From: Flammula alnicola
Taxonomy: Eukaryota > Basidiomycota > Agaricomycetes > Agaricales > Strophariaceae
DNA length: 64,000 nucleotides
NCBI GenBank assembly: GCA_015499995.1
Contig: JADNRV010000073.1
Coordinates: forward strand, 186,001-250,000
Direction of reading: 5' to 3'
The notes beneath the pieces are model-generated. The model worked only from the letters and a program-made list of their open reading frames with translations, was not told the origin of the DNA and searched no databases. How positions within the stretch are numbered: the stretch's first letter is position 1; every line of letters starts with the position of its first letter. A program made the position numbers and the translations under genes. Below are positions 1 to 11,950 of the stretch, in pieces.

Positions 1-670
1 ATCTCCAGATATTCTATCTGTTAAGGAAATCGCCTTTCACCTTTTTCCCTCTTACCAGTTACTGATCTGCGCAATGAAAATAAAACTGTCATGGGACTCA
101 AACCCGCAGAAGACTGTCCTTAACTGCGTTCTGAGGTCATTCCTCCATCGTCTTCTACGCCTTGGTCGACTTTTCTTGGTTCCTTGCTATGCCTGCCATG
201 TAGCTCTGGAGCAACCATTGATCGCTGCGATAAAAGATAGGATAAGTCTTCTCTACGCCGGATCCTCAACTGAAACAGGTCTGTGACTTAACGCTTACTT
301 GATTAGGCTTAAGGCCTTGCAGAGACCATAGATCGACCCTCGTAGTTTCCGCTGGGTCTATTTCTAACACCTGGCAAACTCCGCAGATGTTTTAAGTAAC
401 AAGCAAGGGTCAAAGAGATCCTGCAAATTCGTCGCATACAAGGCACGTTCTTTTAAATGGTTGTAGGCCCGCGGCACTGACATCTCAAGTCTATAGGCCA
501 TTTTTAAAGTCGTAAAACCCTGTTGTTCGCTTTCAAGGACTACTCAAATGGAACCGTGACCTCCTGCACCACACATGTTGCGATCTAAATAAAATAGCTC
601 GTGGGGCCTAAGCCCTATGATATAATGAGCTCTAAGCGCTCCAGGACAGAATCCATCCTTCGTCCAGGCT
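1..670. other. No gene recognised at the left edge
   Basis: A 70-codon open frame at 74-286 has no recognisable content. I see no RNA gene, repeat or mobile-element end here. This is probably intergenic sequence upstream of the gene starting near 671. Confidence 0.4.
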
Positions 671-1975
671 ATGATGTTCTTCAACCTCCTCGCGCGACTC
701 TTTCGCACGGCAGAGAAACCGTCGCATCACGTTCAAAGTTCTAAAATACAATATTCTTCTGTCGACAGTCTCGGCTTCGATGACGTCAAAGGCGAATTCA
801 ACTCCTTTCGTCGGGATGCTCTTCCTCAAGCAACATCTCTATCCATCGCCTCGCCTACAGACCCATACGCTATATACAATGGAGGCTATGACGACGCTAA
901 GGATCGTGGTATATGTCTACGCATTGCTAATGGCGGCGCTGGACAAACTGGCCTTATCCGGGCATGGGCCGACGCGTTCATACAATACATGGTTCATAGA
1001 GGCGTTGAGCCTTTCGAGGTATATAACATGGTTTAAAGCGTTAAATCCAAGACTCAGGTGAGGTTTTACAGGTCGCATGGTATTTAGGAGATACAACAGA
1101 GAGCCTTGCTTTGTTGGCCTCCGGTGCAGTGGACGTGGCATTGACCTACAATGCGGCGGCTGAAACGCAACTCCTTAACTCTGGGGACGCGATTGAACGA
1201 ATCTATGCCTTTCGAGTGAGTCCTTTCTTGTTCACATCTGTAATCAAAATGCTTATCAACAGTAGGACCACTTTCTCCTCGTGGGACCAATATCTAATCC
1301 GGCTCAATTGGATGATAGTGATGACATCCTAACCATGTTCAGTAAAATCGTGGCTTGTGGAAATGCTGATGTTGCCGTAGGTAGAGTCCCTATCGCATTC
1401 GGAGTGTTTTTCTGATTTTATTCTCTCCCTGAAACCTTTGGCAGAAGCCGCCAGATCCTGACATTCACCCTGCTACCCGATTTCTCTCTCGCTTCGACAA
1501 GAGTGCAACAAATATCAAGGAAAGCCAGATATTCACCACAATAGGCCAGGTAATCAAGGTCCATTTACTTAAATATCTAATAAATCCTGACGGCCATTTT
1601 GTCTTGCCGCTTTTCATTTTCAAGGTTCCTTGGGCGCTAGATTATTCGAAGTGGTACCATCAGTATCCGCAATTTCCGCGGGAAGCACTGCAGGCAGCTG
1701 CCCTGCTTTCCGAATATACCCTCACAGATCAAGGGTCGTGGCTATGTGCTCCGAAGGCTCTTACCCGCAGTCTGAAGGCTTTCAAAGTCGGCAGCAACGA
1801 CCCAAGTGACCCTTTGCTTAATCCTGCCCACCTCCTCTGCAGCAACAAGGTGCCTCCCGCTCACGAAAATATTTGCAGGGCATTCATGACCTGGGTCAAA
1901 GCTCCGGATGGTGGGCAGAGGGTCACGGAGACCTTCTCTCAGAATGGGCATATCTTATACTCAAAAGCGCCTTGA
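671..1975 (+). CDS. Extracellular PBP-like (tungstate-binding type) protein, five exons
   Basis: Five exons splice cleanly at 1019-1071, 1216-1265, 1377-1444 and 1550-1624, all GT...AG. The joined frame reads YNGGYD, LRIANGGAGQTGLIRAWADA, a segment with DTTESLALLASGAVDVALTYN, AFRDHFLLVGP, then FLSRFDKSATNIKES and TIGQVPWALDYSKWY, ending at a stop at 1973. These motifs are typical of the periplasmic-binding-protein-like (PF12849-type) domain that fungi carry as extracellular tungstate-binding proteins. The fold resembles the solute-binding part of bacterial ABC importers, but no permease or ATPase lies nearby, which is usual in fungi. The N-terminus (MMFFNLLARLF...) is a poor signal peptide, so the true start may lie in an unseen upstream exon. 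The ligand is inferred from family naming only. Confidence 0.8.
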
Positions 1976-2582
1976 CCCCAGTCGGAAACGTACATGTCTT
2001 TGACATCCTTGTATTTGTAGATTGTAACAATGCTGGCTTATGATTACCGTACGGTTCACAATGGGTATACATCTATCAATGAGCTCTACAACGTACGTAC
2101 TACTATGTACTCGGGGAAACTTTGATAAGACAGCACTGTCAGCTGCTGCATTTCTATCGTGCGGTACATCTCGCAAACAGCATTTGCACTGGCAGCCATA
2201 GCCTTACTAGTACCAAACAGCGGCCAGATATCTACTAGTATCTTGGCTTGTGATGGCGATTATTAGGCCAGAGGCCAGTGTATATCTATATAGGACCTTA
2301 AAGAGATGGGATCCGCATGGACTCGGCATGCACAAATGATGGAAACTTAAATTCTAGTACAACGATACTTCATCCGAAGCTGGGTTGCATGATGCTTGAG
2401 CGAGAAGGGCGGAGATGAGTCCACCGTATGCGGCACAGCATATCCTAAGCGAGTGAAAATACCCCATGGCTTGTCCGGTTGGTACTATCTTATTGGAATC
2501 ACGATCTAGAACTACTCGAGCGTATATATGGGTTCCGCGATTTATTCTCCCTCCAATACCTTGCCGCTCTTTGTGTGCCACG
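1976..2582. other. Intergenic, nothing recognised
   Basis: No coding frame with recognisable content on either strand. It presumably holds the terminator of the PBP-like gene and the promoter of the next gene. Confidence 0.4.
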
Positions 2583-3308
2583 ATGATGACTTCAATGACG
2601 ATTTTGGAAACCTTTTTGCTTTATGTTCTCTTCATGGATGGTACGTTTGGTGTTCGTCGACGAATCATTGGTTACATGTCCACTAATCATTCGATATGTA
2701 TTGCTCAGTTGGCGTTGAGGCGAACCCCGTAACATTATACCGCGTCGGAAATCTTGGAGATGCCAATCCTACAGAGGGCATTGCCACGATCTTGAATTTA
2801 ACTGCTATCGGTGTAGGCGCCAATGGAGGGACAACATACTCGGAGAACGTAGTTATTTCGGGCATTGCGAGTCTCAATGTCTTGCCATCGTCAAGCCCCA
2901 CCATTGTCAGCTTCACGCAGACCGGCGCAGGTATGTCAAGTTTATATCGCGCTCCACTATTTTGGTGGTCGCTGAACAAACGCTACAGATCTCTTCGTCG
3001 AAAACTCGGCCTGGGTATATCAGAGCATCCCTGATGCGTCGGGGAAATTCAATGGCTTCGAGCAGAATTGTACGCTCAACGCCAACGAGACGACCAGTGA
3101 CTGCGTGGCAATTATCCGCGACGCGATTGGTAGCACCACGACTTCGACATTCACAACGTCGTTTAAAGGAACCGTTGTGCCATATTACACGTACACTGGG
3201 GGGATACCGAGGCAGACGAGTTCGGCTTTAGTCCATTGGGAGTCGAGCTTGTGGTGGGGAAGTTATATCATGATCGCCTTTGCGTTGTCGTGGGTTCAAG
3301 TTTGCTGA
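2583..3308 (+). CDS. Small secreted or membrane-anchored protein, Agaricomycete type
   Basis: Three exons (2583-2640, 2709-2930, 2989-3308) join in frame. The product is about 199 residues. It begins with a short hydrophobic stretch (ILETFLLYVLFMD) that could be part of a signal sequence. The central domain is rich in Ser, Thr, Gly and Val, with VTLYRVGNLGDANPTEGIAT and an N-glycosylation-like NCTLNANETT. The C-terminus is hydrophobic (WWGSYIMIAFALSWVQVC), fitting a GPI signal or a single membrane anchor. This layout resembles a common uncharacterised family of secreted basidiomycete proteins. No catalytic motif is visible and I assign no function. Confidence 0.65.
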
Positions 3309-3390
3309 TTAAAGGTTACGCAACTTGTAACTGCAATCCATCAGTTTCATTACGCCCATCGTATAGTCATGAGAAAACGACATGATACTT

Positions 3391-4313
3391 TTAAACATAC
3401 TGCTGGCGACGTTCTGATACAGTAAGGAACGGGTCATTCCTATCCAACCATCTCATCACGGGTGCCTCCGCTCCTGCCGGGAACACTGGGGGTGGAAGCT
3501 TAGCGAACTCGATAGCTCTGCGAGCAGCAACGAGAATTATGATCGCAGCTATGATCACTGTAAGTGGGCAAATGCGTTGAGCAAGACAGCAAGTCTAAGA
3601 ATGGGTTGAAATGGCCTCACTCGTGAGGACGGCCAACCAGGAGGAGACGGCCATTGCTGTGATGGCATTGCAGCATCCTCGACCAATGACCAGAAAATGC
3701 TCGTTTGGTCCAGAGTAGCACCGTTTCGGAAGTTCAATCGTGAGTGCAAGTCCAGAGACTAGCAAGGAAACATCAGAAGAAGGGAAGAAGGATCTACTGC
3801 AACTTGGACTCACCTGCGAAGAGCAGAATAACACCAGAGGCATAAGCAGCGTCGATCATCGTAGGATCACTGCTTTCGTCTTTGGCACGTTGGATGCTGT
3901 GAAGCAAGAAATTAGGCTATGTTGGAATTTGCACAACCGCTTCGTACAGGTAGCACAGGGATGCGAAGTGCCCCAGAGCGATTAAGATGCCAAAGCAGAC
4001 TATGCCAAAGAGAAGTTCTAGAATCCTCATAAGATATCATTAGATGGTTAGAGGATGGCATGATCTCACCCTCTTTCTTTGGATGGAGGTACGAAAGTGT
4101 CAGAATACCCAACAAGAGGTTCAGAGTCGCCAGAAAAATGGCAAATCCTACAAAAATCCCAAAGCATCAAGCCACCGTCGATCAACCACAGCACCGGCGC
4201 AACGACAACGCACCGATATATGGCCACTGCTTGCAGAGTATATCAATCGTTTTCTTCATTTGGGAACGTTGCTGGCCGGGCCCGCCGGTCGCGTTCACTG
4301 TCGGTGTGTCCAT
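3391..4313 (-). CDS. Four-helix (MARVEL-like) membrane protein 1
   Basis: Six minus-strand exons join in frame: 4313-4214, 4147-4070, 4017-3948, 3896-3814, 3758-3621 and 3557-3391. They encode a small tetraspan protein. Helix 1 is around GFAIFLATLNLLLGILTL, helix 2 is LLFGIVCFGILIALGHFASL, helix 3 contains ASGVILLFAVSGLALTIEL, and helix 4 spans MAVSSWLAVLTMIIAAIIIL. A Cys-containing loop (KRCYSG...GRGCCN) lies between helices 3 and 4. The cytosolic tail ends ...RRQQYV. The shape (four helices, short N-terminus, basic tail) is that of fungal MARVEL-domain proteins, but I cannot confirm homology by eye. The ATG at 4313 fits because the first helix follows about 30 residues later. It sits head-to-tail with a similarly built gene at 5.0-5.9 kb. 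Confidence 0.7.
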
Positions 4314-4999
4314 ACTACGGAGTACTCGTAGGAGGGGTCGTTATGAAAACCAAAGGAGCTAGAGTGGGTTCGTCGGTCTCTGTCAACAGAGGGCACTGAG
4401 GTCGAAGGCGCTGCCGGACGAGTGTAGTGGAGAAAAGGAACCAGCCTTGTCGTTGTCGGAGACAGCGTTCACAGCTAAATCCCTTTTGGATTGCGACCAT
4501 CATTTACGGCAAACACCTCCTGGAACGGATTCCGAATTATGCAAAGTACGTATTATTTAAAGGAGCCGAGGCTTATTTCCCCGCTTCTCCAGACCTTAAG
4601 ACTTGCTTATACGAGGCGCTATTTTCCATGGAGTCAGCAAAAATTGTAGAGTAAGAATCAGGCTGTATTGCTCGAATATTTACATTGAGGAGAGCAAGGA
4701 AGCCCTAGTAGGCGACAGAACATGCCGCAGGCTCCGATTGAATGCTGAAACTTGCCAGTGCACAGCCCCCTGGTTGATGTCCGTCGAAGATCCGGACAAA
4801 TCGAGGAAATCAGAAGACTCGTGAGCTGGTCGCGAAAGCAGATGGATGAGGGAGAATGCTATAAACCCGGTCATGATCGATAAGAATGCGAGTTAGCGCG
4901 ATAAATATGTAGATAGTTATGTTACAAGTGATAAATATAGTGCAACTACCTTGTAGAATGCATTGTCCTTGCGCAATATACTAGTTCAACATTCAGGAA
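4314..4999. other. Gap between the two tetraspan genes
   Basis: Minus-strand open frames at 4315-4503 and 4680-4874 have no clear function and no good splice path into either neighbour. I treat the stretch as promoter or UTR. Confidence 0.35.
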
Positions 5000-5930
5000 T
5001 TAGGATAGCCTAACCTGACCTTCTGGTTCTAGGGAGTCATCTTCGATACCATCAGCCACTGTTGCTTCGGTCCAAGGTAGTCGGCCCTGATCATCTTCCA
5101 CGTCTATAGGTGATGGAAGCTCAGCCAGGATGGGATCCTTTCGCGGGTTGCGCGCAAGTGAATAGATTAGATACGCCGTGAATATCACTGCGAAATGAAT
5201 GCGATCAACGGGGAATTTAATACATTGCTCAATGCCATGACTCACGGATGAAAATGGAAACCCAAAGGAAGATATTCACGCTCACCATCATCTCGCATCC
5301 AGCTTGACACGTATAACTGGAAGAGATTTGCAGTTTCAGCACTGAAAGATATGAGTATCTGAATCGTGCCAAGCGAAAGATTAGAGGCATACCGAATATT
5401 GTCAAGGCCAGTATCAACAGAACGGCTAGATGGGAGCGACTACGTGTGAGAAAGTGAGAGGAATGCCGGTGATTGCTGTACCAATGTCTGTTGAGGGTAG
5501 AATGAGACTAAAACGTGATTGAATGCAGGAAAGACGAAAGACTGACAGTGGGGATATAGCCAGTAGCAATAAGACTCCGGTAAACAATTGTAAGGTCGGG
5601 GAGTCATCTATGAGATGAATAAACGTTAGCCAGTCCCAAGGCTTGGACAAGGAGAAGAGCACTCACCCGCCCAGAATCTGAACGACACTTGCTGCAGTTC
5701 CACAAAGCTAAACAGGCAGACGAGAACTCCAATCGACTCCAACAGACCTAGCAATCCCAGTACGAGTGGTGTTTTCAGAGCGCTTCAGAAATTGAAGGAT
5801 GTAAAGTGTACAGACCGTAGTATGTTCTAGGGTCCCATATCACATTCTTTTTCCAGTAATTCCAAATGTCGCGCGGGTGCAAGGAAGCCTCTGGGTCGGA
5901 CTCTACGATTCGAAGTGATTCCACTCGCAT
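5000..5930 (-). CDS. Four-helix (MARVEL-like) membrane protein 2
   Basis: A spliced minus-strand frame from an ATG at 5930 ends at a TAA at 5000. Exon junctions lie near 5817, 5665, 5490, 5385 and 5245. Helices are visible around LVLGLLGLLESIGVLVCLFSF, LQLFTGVLLLLAISPLS, AVLLILALTIFVLKLQIS and NIFLWVSIFILIFTAYLIYSL. As in the neighbour at 3.4-4.3 kb, the helix 3-4 loop carries cysteines (YTCQAGC). The tail is acidic and proline-containing (RNPRKDPILAELPSPIDVED...). The frame is open upstream of 5930 for about 30 codons without an ATG, so a further 5' exon is possible. The likely role is a tetraspan membrane protein; the function is unknown. Confidence 0.65.
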
Positions 5931-6840
5931 GTTCTCGCCTTGGGAACTGTCGGAGGAGAAAGGGGAAGGGAAACTAAACTCCAATGGCTCCGAGTCAGCA
6001 CCATCGCGTCTCTACTAGTACGGCACCGCCGCTTTATGATGCCAACTTATATTTATCTCTCTGGCTTCGCATTGATCTGGGAATATGCGACCTTGGATTA
6101 TCTTGTTAATATCATACGCAATTAGTTGAAGAAGGGGAGCATACACCTGTAATCCTTCAGACAAAGATCTATAGTTGATCTATTCAGTTTATTATGTTTT
6201 CAATTGAGGACCATTCCGCCAAGTATTTATTTATTTGTCCAATTAAATAAGTAAGTACATGTATTATGTAAGGACATCTGGCATCATTGGATAACTAACC
6301 CTGAATTACAAAATGCGAATTATTATTCTTGTGGTTGGTAAATTGTTGGCGAAACGACTAATAGGAGAGACGAATAGAATCAGATTCAAGGCGTATACGA
6401 CACAAATAAAAATATGACTGCGCACGAAACTCAGGACGCTCGTATAATCGTGATGGAGGTAGTTCTTTCGTACGATCTCGTAGAAATGCGCTCCTTGAGG
6501 CTTGAAATTGAAATTTGAAAGCTTGAACCCCTCTCCAACCCCTCTCACGTTCATGGCTTGCGGGAACATCGGACATCGACGTGTCTTTTTTCCGTACCCC
6601 ATTATACAACTTGAATGATCCGGGAGTCCAACCAAACGCGCAGGCCAGCGCCTAAAATATTTGTGCCCCACTTACCCCTGTTGCAAGTAATGACGTCATG
6701 CGTTATTTTTCACAGATTCGTATGTTCAATTGGAGTTCAAATAGGTAACTTATATACAATTGCAGGAAGAAAATTCTATGGATACCAACACAATTGACAG
6801 AGACAGTACTTATTATAATTTCATACACAACACTCAGTTC
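5931..6840. other. Intergenic, nothing recognised
   Basis: An open frame of 121 codons on the minus strand (6306-6671) has no recognisable domain and no matching splice partner. The region is AT-rich and looks non-coding. Confidence 0.4.
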
Positions 6841-7728
6841 TCAGTTCTTCACGGCAGCTTCCTTCTCCTCCTGCGTTGGGAACTGAGCAAACATGTCCTT
6901 GAGCTTGTCCACAGGCGCAGCCAGCAATCCGGCAAGGGTCTCGAAGGGGGGCTTGTCAGGCGCGCCTGGGTGCGTACTGTAGTTTATTATTGTCAAACCA
7001 AGTCACGTACGCTCGAAAAATGCACTGACCGAGTAGGCGCGAATTTCTTGGTCCGTTTGAAGCTGGTAACAGCATGGGCCGAGTCTTCCGCGCTAAGGGC
7101 CTTCATGAGGAGAGGCAAGTCAGTTTTCTCCTCGCTATCGTTATGCGGCCTCAAGCGCTCCATGACGGACTTGAGAAGAGAGGCATGCTCCTGCGATCCG
7201 GGAGCAATCGATTCGAGCTGATACAGCAGTTCCTTGACTTTCTGAAAAAATTCAGGGGCAATGAGAAAGAGAGCGGAAAGGCGACACAAGATGAAACAAA
7301 CCTGGTGGTCCTCGCGATCTTTATCAGCAAGCTGTTTTCCCTGCGCACCGAGGTGCTGCTCCATGAGGGGATATACAACGAGCTCTTCGCCGACAGCGTG
7401 TCGTGCGACTTCCCATGTGAACTGCCGCGCCCAGCGTTCTTGTGCTTCATTGTTGCCTGCGTTCTTCAAATATTGGTCGTAGTAGGTGTACATCTGCATA
7501 TCACTTTGCTAAATAACATTTCTCCCGGCAATTAGGCATGACACATACTTCCTGATGATCATCGGCGACGGCTTCGAGAAGAGTCATTGAGTGTGTCGCC
7601 ATTGCGCGAGCTGCAAGTAAGAAGGTGGGTGGTCTGTGTGATGGTAGACGAGAGGCTTTGAATAAGAGGCGAGGTGGCCGGGCGAGACGTGTCAAGGAAG
7701 AATACATGACAGACGTCGTGTAAGACAT
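6841..7728 (-). CDS. Hemerythrin / HHE cation-binding domain protein, probably mitochondrial
   Basis: Four exons on the minus strand: 7728-7549, 7493-7302, 7241 to about 7031, and a last exon ending with TGA at 6841. The first about 45 residues are rich in Arg, Ser and Ala with almost no acidic residues (SLTRLARPPRLLFKASRLPS), which fits a mitochondrial presequence. A second Met (MATHSMTLLEAV) could start a cytosolic form. The body has the pattern of an HHE four-helix bundle: DDHQEMYTYYDQYL, then RQFTWEVARHAVGEELVVYP, KDREDHQKVKELLYQLE, and further His/Glu residues (RLRPHNDSEEK). Such proteins bind di-iron or other metals and are linked to oxygen or NO handling. The C-terminus is a Pro/Ala-containing helix (LAAPVDKLKDMFAQFP). 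The call is firm; the substrate is unknown. Confidence 0.85.
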
Positions 7729-8289
7729 GACTTCATCTTATGTAAACCCAACAGTGCTGGCCTGTGACGGATCTGTACGGGCGCCAAAATGCGTGATGTC
7801 ATATTCTGGAACCAAATTAGCGGGGTCCATATTTTCATTTCTGAGCAGGTGTAGAGGCAACGAATATTAATGTTGGCATCGTTTTGTAGCTTGAGGATTA
7901 ATGTTTGTCGGTGCTGGTGAAGTCTGAGATTTGAGCAAGATTTGAGATTTGAAAGTTATTGAACGAGAACCCGCGTGGGAATCCACGCCCTTGGCGGCCT
8001 TGGCCGTTCGGCGTTCGCGTTATTTTGTTGTCACGCTCCTCGGTGTCATCAAACTACGATGCTCGGATTACTTCGATACGCTCCTCGAACACCTTCTCAA
8101 GCACCTTTATTTCGGACCTATGGACGACCTCTGGGCTTTTATGCTAGCGAGAGATGCCGCGGATCAGAGACATCGACATTGAGATCTAGTAGGACCAGAT
8201 GGGAGTTGAGGGATTTGTCAGTGCGTGATTTTATAGGCAATTAAACCTTCGCCTTCATCGAAATGTGATGTTCACTTATGATATTGACA
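7729..8289. other. Divergent intergenic region; may hold a 5' exon of the next gene
   Basis: Several overlapping plus-strand frames (7949-8244) exist, but none has recognisable content. A good 3' splice site (TATTGACAG) ends at 8290 and opens into the frame of the two-repeat gene, so an unplaced first exon of that gene may lie here. Confidence 0.4.
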
Positions 8290-8290
8290 G

Positions 8291-9746
8291 ACGTCCCTCA
8301 TTCGAATAGAAGATTCACGCTGCATCCTGACTTTGAGACCTGAGAACATGGCCGTTGTTGAGCAAAAGGTCTTCGATATATCCGGCTTGATACACCCGTA
8401 CTTTGCCATCAGAACGGAGGGAGAAAAGCTGCCGGCAAAGCAGCAATTGTCCTATCTTATTCAGCGGTCGAACGGGAAACGAAAAGTGTTTCCTTTCCCG
8501 CCGAAAAGCCAAGGAGTTTTCTACTACCACCAACCGCCGGACGAACCAGAAGATCGTGCTGAAATTCGTTTCCGTCTGTGCGCCGATGTTGCTCGGTTCG
8601 CGAAAGGAACTGACATGGAACTTCCGAATGGGACACCCTGGAGCATGCCGTTGTTGAACCTTCACAGGAGCGCCGCGGCGGCGACGCAAGGTCTACTCCA
8701 ACTGTCGATCAAAGAACAGCTCCTCGACCCCTCTGCTCAATTTTTTAACGTTCGACCTCTCATGACCCTTAGACCCGAGAAATTGTCGACTGTGCACCAA
8801 GAAATCTTTGATTTGTCCGGCCATACCAGACCGAATTTTCGAGTACCCAAGGGCGATTACAACTCCATACGCGGGAACAAGTCGGAATGCTATCACCATT
8901 TAGACTTATCTTATAATCACGCACAGGTCTATAAGTACGCAAAGGAAGCAAACGTGGTGGATGCGGTGTTCCCGCCTGACACCAAGGGGGTTTTTTATTA
9001 TCACTTAGAGGATGGTCAGCCCGCGATATCGGGGGAAGTGCGGTTCCGCAAGTGTAGCGATTCCGTGTCATTCAATGATGGGAAAGACCTGGTCGCCGAC
9101 GTCGGGAAGCCATGGTGTATGCAGCTCTGGGACATCGCTACAAGTGACCGATACATGGGACTCCGGCATCTCCTACTTCAAGAAGGCCTCGTTGACGAAG
9201 CGCTTATATCTGACATCCAACAAGTTATTAAACCCACCTGCAAGAACTTTGCTCGGCGCCTGTACACCATTGACCAGCCTTTCGCCGTTGATTTCCAGCA
9301 AGGCATCTATTCCATTCAGCTGGCAACACGCCACGGCTCTGAACTCTCGAAATTCCAAAGCCTCTTTGTTCACCCTGGCACACAGAGGGCCGGACCCGAC
9401 CGGCCCATTGTTAGGCCATATACCGGTCAGCATCTGCCATTTCTCGGGGAATTACTATAGTAGCGCTCACCAATGCATAGGTCGCGCCATGGTTCGCTTC
9501 GAATTGTCAACACTTCCGGAACACGCCGAGCTCGGACCGACGCTAGTCCTTCGGTTCCTTGAATTGCTTACGCAGATTCAATGTACCATACCGGACTATG
9601 ACAACGCCGTCGTTGCACCACAGGTTGGAAGTTTGTACACAGTTCGGCGGCGCAGAAAGGGGTATGTCACTTGGTTTTACCCTTTAAACCAGAGATGCTA
9701 TGGGCCCGTGATTCGTTCATTCATCGAGCTTTCTAAAACTTCATGA
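8291..9746 (+). CDS. Uncharacterised protein made of two internal repeats
   Basis: The safe ATG is at 8348, but the frame continues upstream to a splice acceptor ending at 8290. The upstream codons (ILTLRPENM) match the start of the second repeat (LMTLRPEKL), so a 5' exon is likely. Repeat 1 (about 8324-8690) and repeat 2 (about 8760-9150) share VFDISG/IFDLSG, GVFYYH, an EIRFR/EVRFR strand followed by a Cys, and GTPWSMPL/GKPWCMQL. The C-terminal part follows an intron at 9426-9480, joining TGRAMVRFELSTLP; reading through that intron would stop at 9460. The repeat pattern resembles an unnamed family common in mushrooms. No catalytic or membrane feature is visible. A truncated inverted copy lies at 37.4-37.9 kb. 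Confidence 0.7.
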
Positions 9747-10262
9747 GGTGAGTTCTCTCACTCTTCCCTTGTCAGTCTGATGTACCGCATGCTCATGGCT
9801 TTCTCTTCGTTAGTTTGTACTTCGGTTGGCGGCGCTTCTGCAGATGGATGCAGGCTGATGGCACGATATTATTTTGTACAGGTTATCAATGTATCTAATT
9901 GTATGTGACTTTAATCTGGATTTTACGATACCTACAAGTGATGGGCGCTAATCTTTTCATGGGCACGAGGCTAGATCTCTCGATATATGTTGCTTGGATC
10001 GAGTAGCCAGAATGTTTACCTCCGCCAGCCGCATTCTGAGTTGAGCAGTTTACATTATGGCCATGTGTCTACCTCGGCTTTCGGCAGGCGCGAAGAAAAC
10101 GCGACGGTCACCTGGCAGCTGGGCCATGAGCATATCACAATTTACCGGAGTACTAAAGCGGGCCAACACTTGAACAGTGCCACCTCGGACATGGACGGCT
10201 ATAAATAAGATGGAATCAGAGATGATCCCACCCAATTTTCAACCACGCATAACGAGTCCGCA
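9747..10262. other. Promoter region of the F-box gene, also duplicated at 36.9-37.4 kb
   Basis: This spacer is similar, in inverted orientation, to the spacer upstream of the F-box gene at 35.2-36.9 kb. Both contain TTGGCCCGCTTTA and CTCGATATA-type stretches. Its conservation in both copies means the duplication carried the promoter as well as the gene. No TATA box or operator can be named with confidence. Confidence 0.45.
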
Positions 10263-11950
10263 ATGCACACTGCTCTCTTGAACCAGGATATCTTTCTTGA
10301 AATTCTCGGCCACTTGTGGACGCAATACGACCTTCAATTTCCCGAAGAAGGAGGAATCACGGACGAAAGGAGATTCGCGCAGTACGACAGAAAAATTACT
10401 CGATCTACGCTGTTGAACCTTGCCCTGACGTGCCATGCCTTTACCGAGGGGGCACTGGACGAACTGTGGAGAAAAATAGACAAGATGTTGTATTTGCTAC
10501 GACTCTTGTCCGGCCTCAGATTAGTTCGCAAGCACAATCAACTTCGATACGTTCGTCATTTCAATCCTCATTTCACCTTGGATAAACCGCTGAAATATTA
10601 GTTCTTTAGATTCTCGACCGTCCTATTCTGGATTCTGAGTTGGCCTTGCTCGATAAATACGCAAGGCGTGTCCGCACGCTGATCTACTACCCGGAGGGTA
10701 ATATAGATCCCTGGGTCTATTTTCGCGTCGCACAGGGGATGAAGAAGCCATTCTTTCCCCTCCTTCGCGACCTTTGCATCACAGGCTACGGTCCAGAGGT
10801 CGCGCTTCTCGTTTCGCCTTCACTTCTTCGTGTTCACGCGATGCCATATCTGGAGCGCTGTGGTCACGAAAACCCTCCAGTTATGTGGTCATTCTTCGAC
10901 TCCATCCTGGAACAAGCCCCCGACATGCAGTATCTCCACTTTGGATTCAGTATTCCCGAACGATCTTTGGATTGTATTTCTAAATTAGAGAACCTCCGCC
11001 ATGTAGGGATATCTCAAGATTCGGTGGGAAGGCTCAAGACTCCAACTCGACTGGACTCGACATTCCTTGAGACACTGGCTCACATGCGATGTCTCTCTTC
11101 GATGTATTTTTGTGGCCTCGTAGACTTCTCGTTGGAGAATTCTTTTGTCGACTTCTGTTCGCTGACAAAGCTCACTATCACTTCCACTGTGCAACAAGTT
11201 GTTCCTCTTCTACAGTCAGGCAAATGGTTCGGCCTGGAATCATTCACTCTTGCTTTTGCTGAGGGCTATAAATCACTTCAAGAACTCACTGCGGACTTCG
11301 AAGAAGCCAGTTGGCATGCGTTCTTCCTCGCTTTGCGTCAGAATACAGGCCAACAGTTTAAGGAGCTCAATTTGGGATACGATGCGACGTGTTGCAGAGA
11401 TGGCAGCGGCAGATATGGCATTGGGAGATACCCCGATACATTTCGTCTTGTATCTGACATACGTGCCCCCATTTATGCCGATCTCCTCAAGCTCAACCTC
11501 ACTAAAGTCAATATCGCCTACGCCGCCTTCTGGTCACTTTCCCCTGCTCACATGCGAGGTTTCATCAAGGCATGGCCAGACATTGAAGAACTACATATCT
11601 TCACTCCTCGTGTCGGAACACTCGATTTCCATGCCCTCATACAAGTCGCAGAAAATCTCCCCCATCTAGAATCGCTGCTCTTTTCATTCCGGACGGAGAA
11701 TGTGCCAGAACTCAACGCCGTGCCCTCCCTTTCGCACCGTCTTGTTTCTCTTAATGTCTGGGCATCTCCTTTGGTCAAACCAATGCATCTGAGTGTTGCT
11801 CGGGGCCTCTTCAAGCTCTTTCCCACTATCTGCGATTTTGAGTATGATCCGGACGGTCCATACGCCCCGACCTGGAGACGTGCTGGGGCGATTATTCCTT
11901 TTCTACAAGACTCCGCTCGTCGTAATCAAAAAACGTTGATCTCGACCTAA
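10263..11950 (+). CDS. F-box / leucine-rich-repeat type protein, copy 1
   Basis: Two exons (10263-10550, 10610-11950) give about 546 residues. The N-terminus (MHTALLNQDIFLEILGHLW) with the later RSTLLNLALTCHAFTEGALD segment is a typical F-box, the part that binds Skp1 in SCF ubiquitin ligases. The rest is a run of leucine-rich strands (for example LLKLNLTKVNIAYAAFWSLS and DIEELHIF) expected to form the substrate-binding solenoid. The 59-bp intron sits at the same place as in the inverted paralogue at 35241-36882, which supports both models. F-box genes of this kind form large, rapidly changing families in Agaricomycetes. The substrate is unknown. Confidence 0.85.

Noticed and set aside
671..780. 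Classical signal peptide for the PBP-like protein
   Set aside because: The visible N-terminus lacks a clean hydrophobic core and cleavage site, so I left the start uncertain.
6306..6671. 121-codon minus-strand frame
   Set aside because: No domain, no signal sequence logic, no splice partner, and AT-rich intergenic composition.
7949..8244. Three overlapping plus-strand frames upstream of the two-repeat gene
   Set aside because: None has recognisable content. At most a small 5' exon of the next gene lies here, which I could not place.
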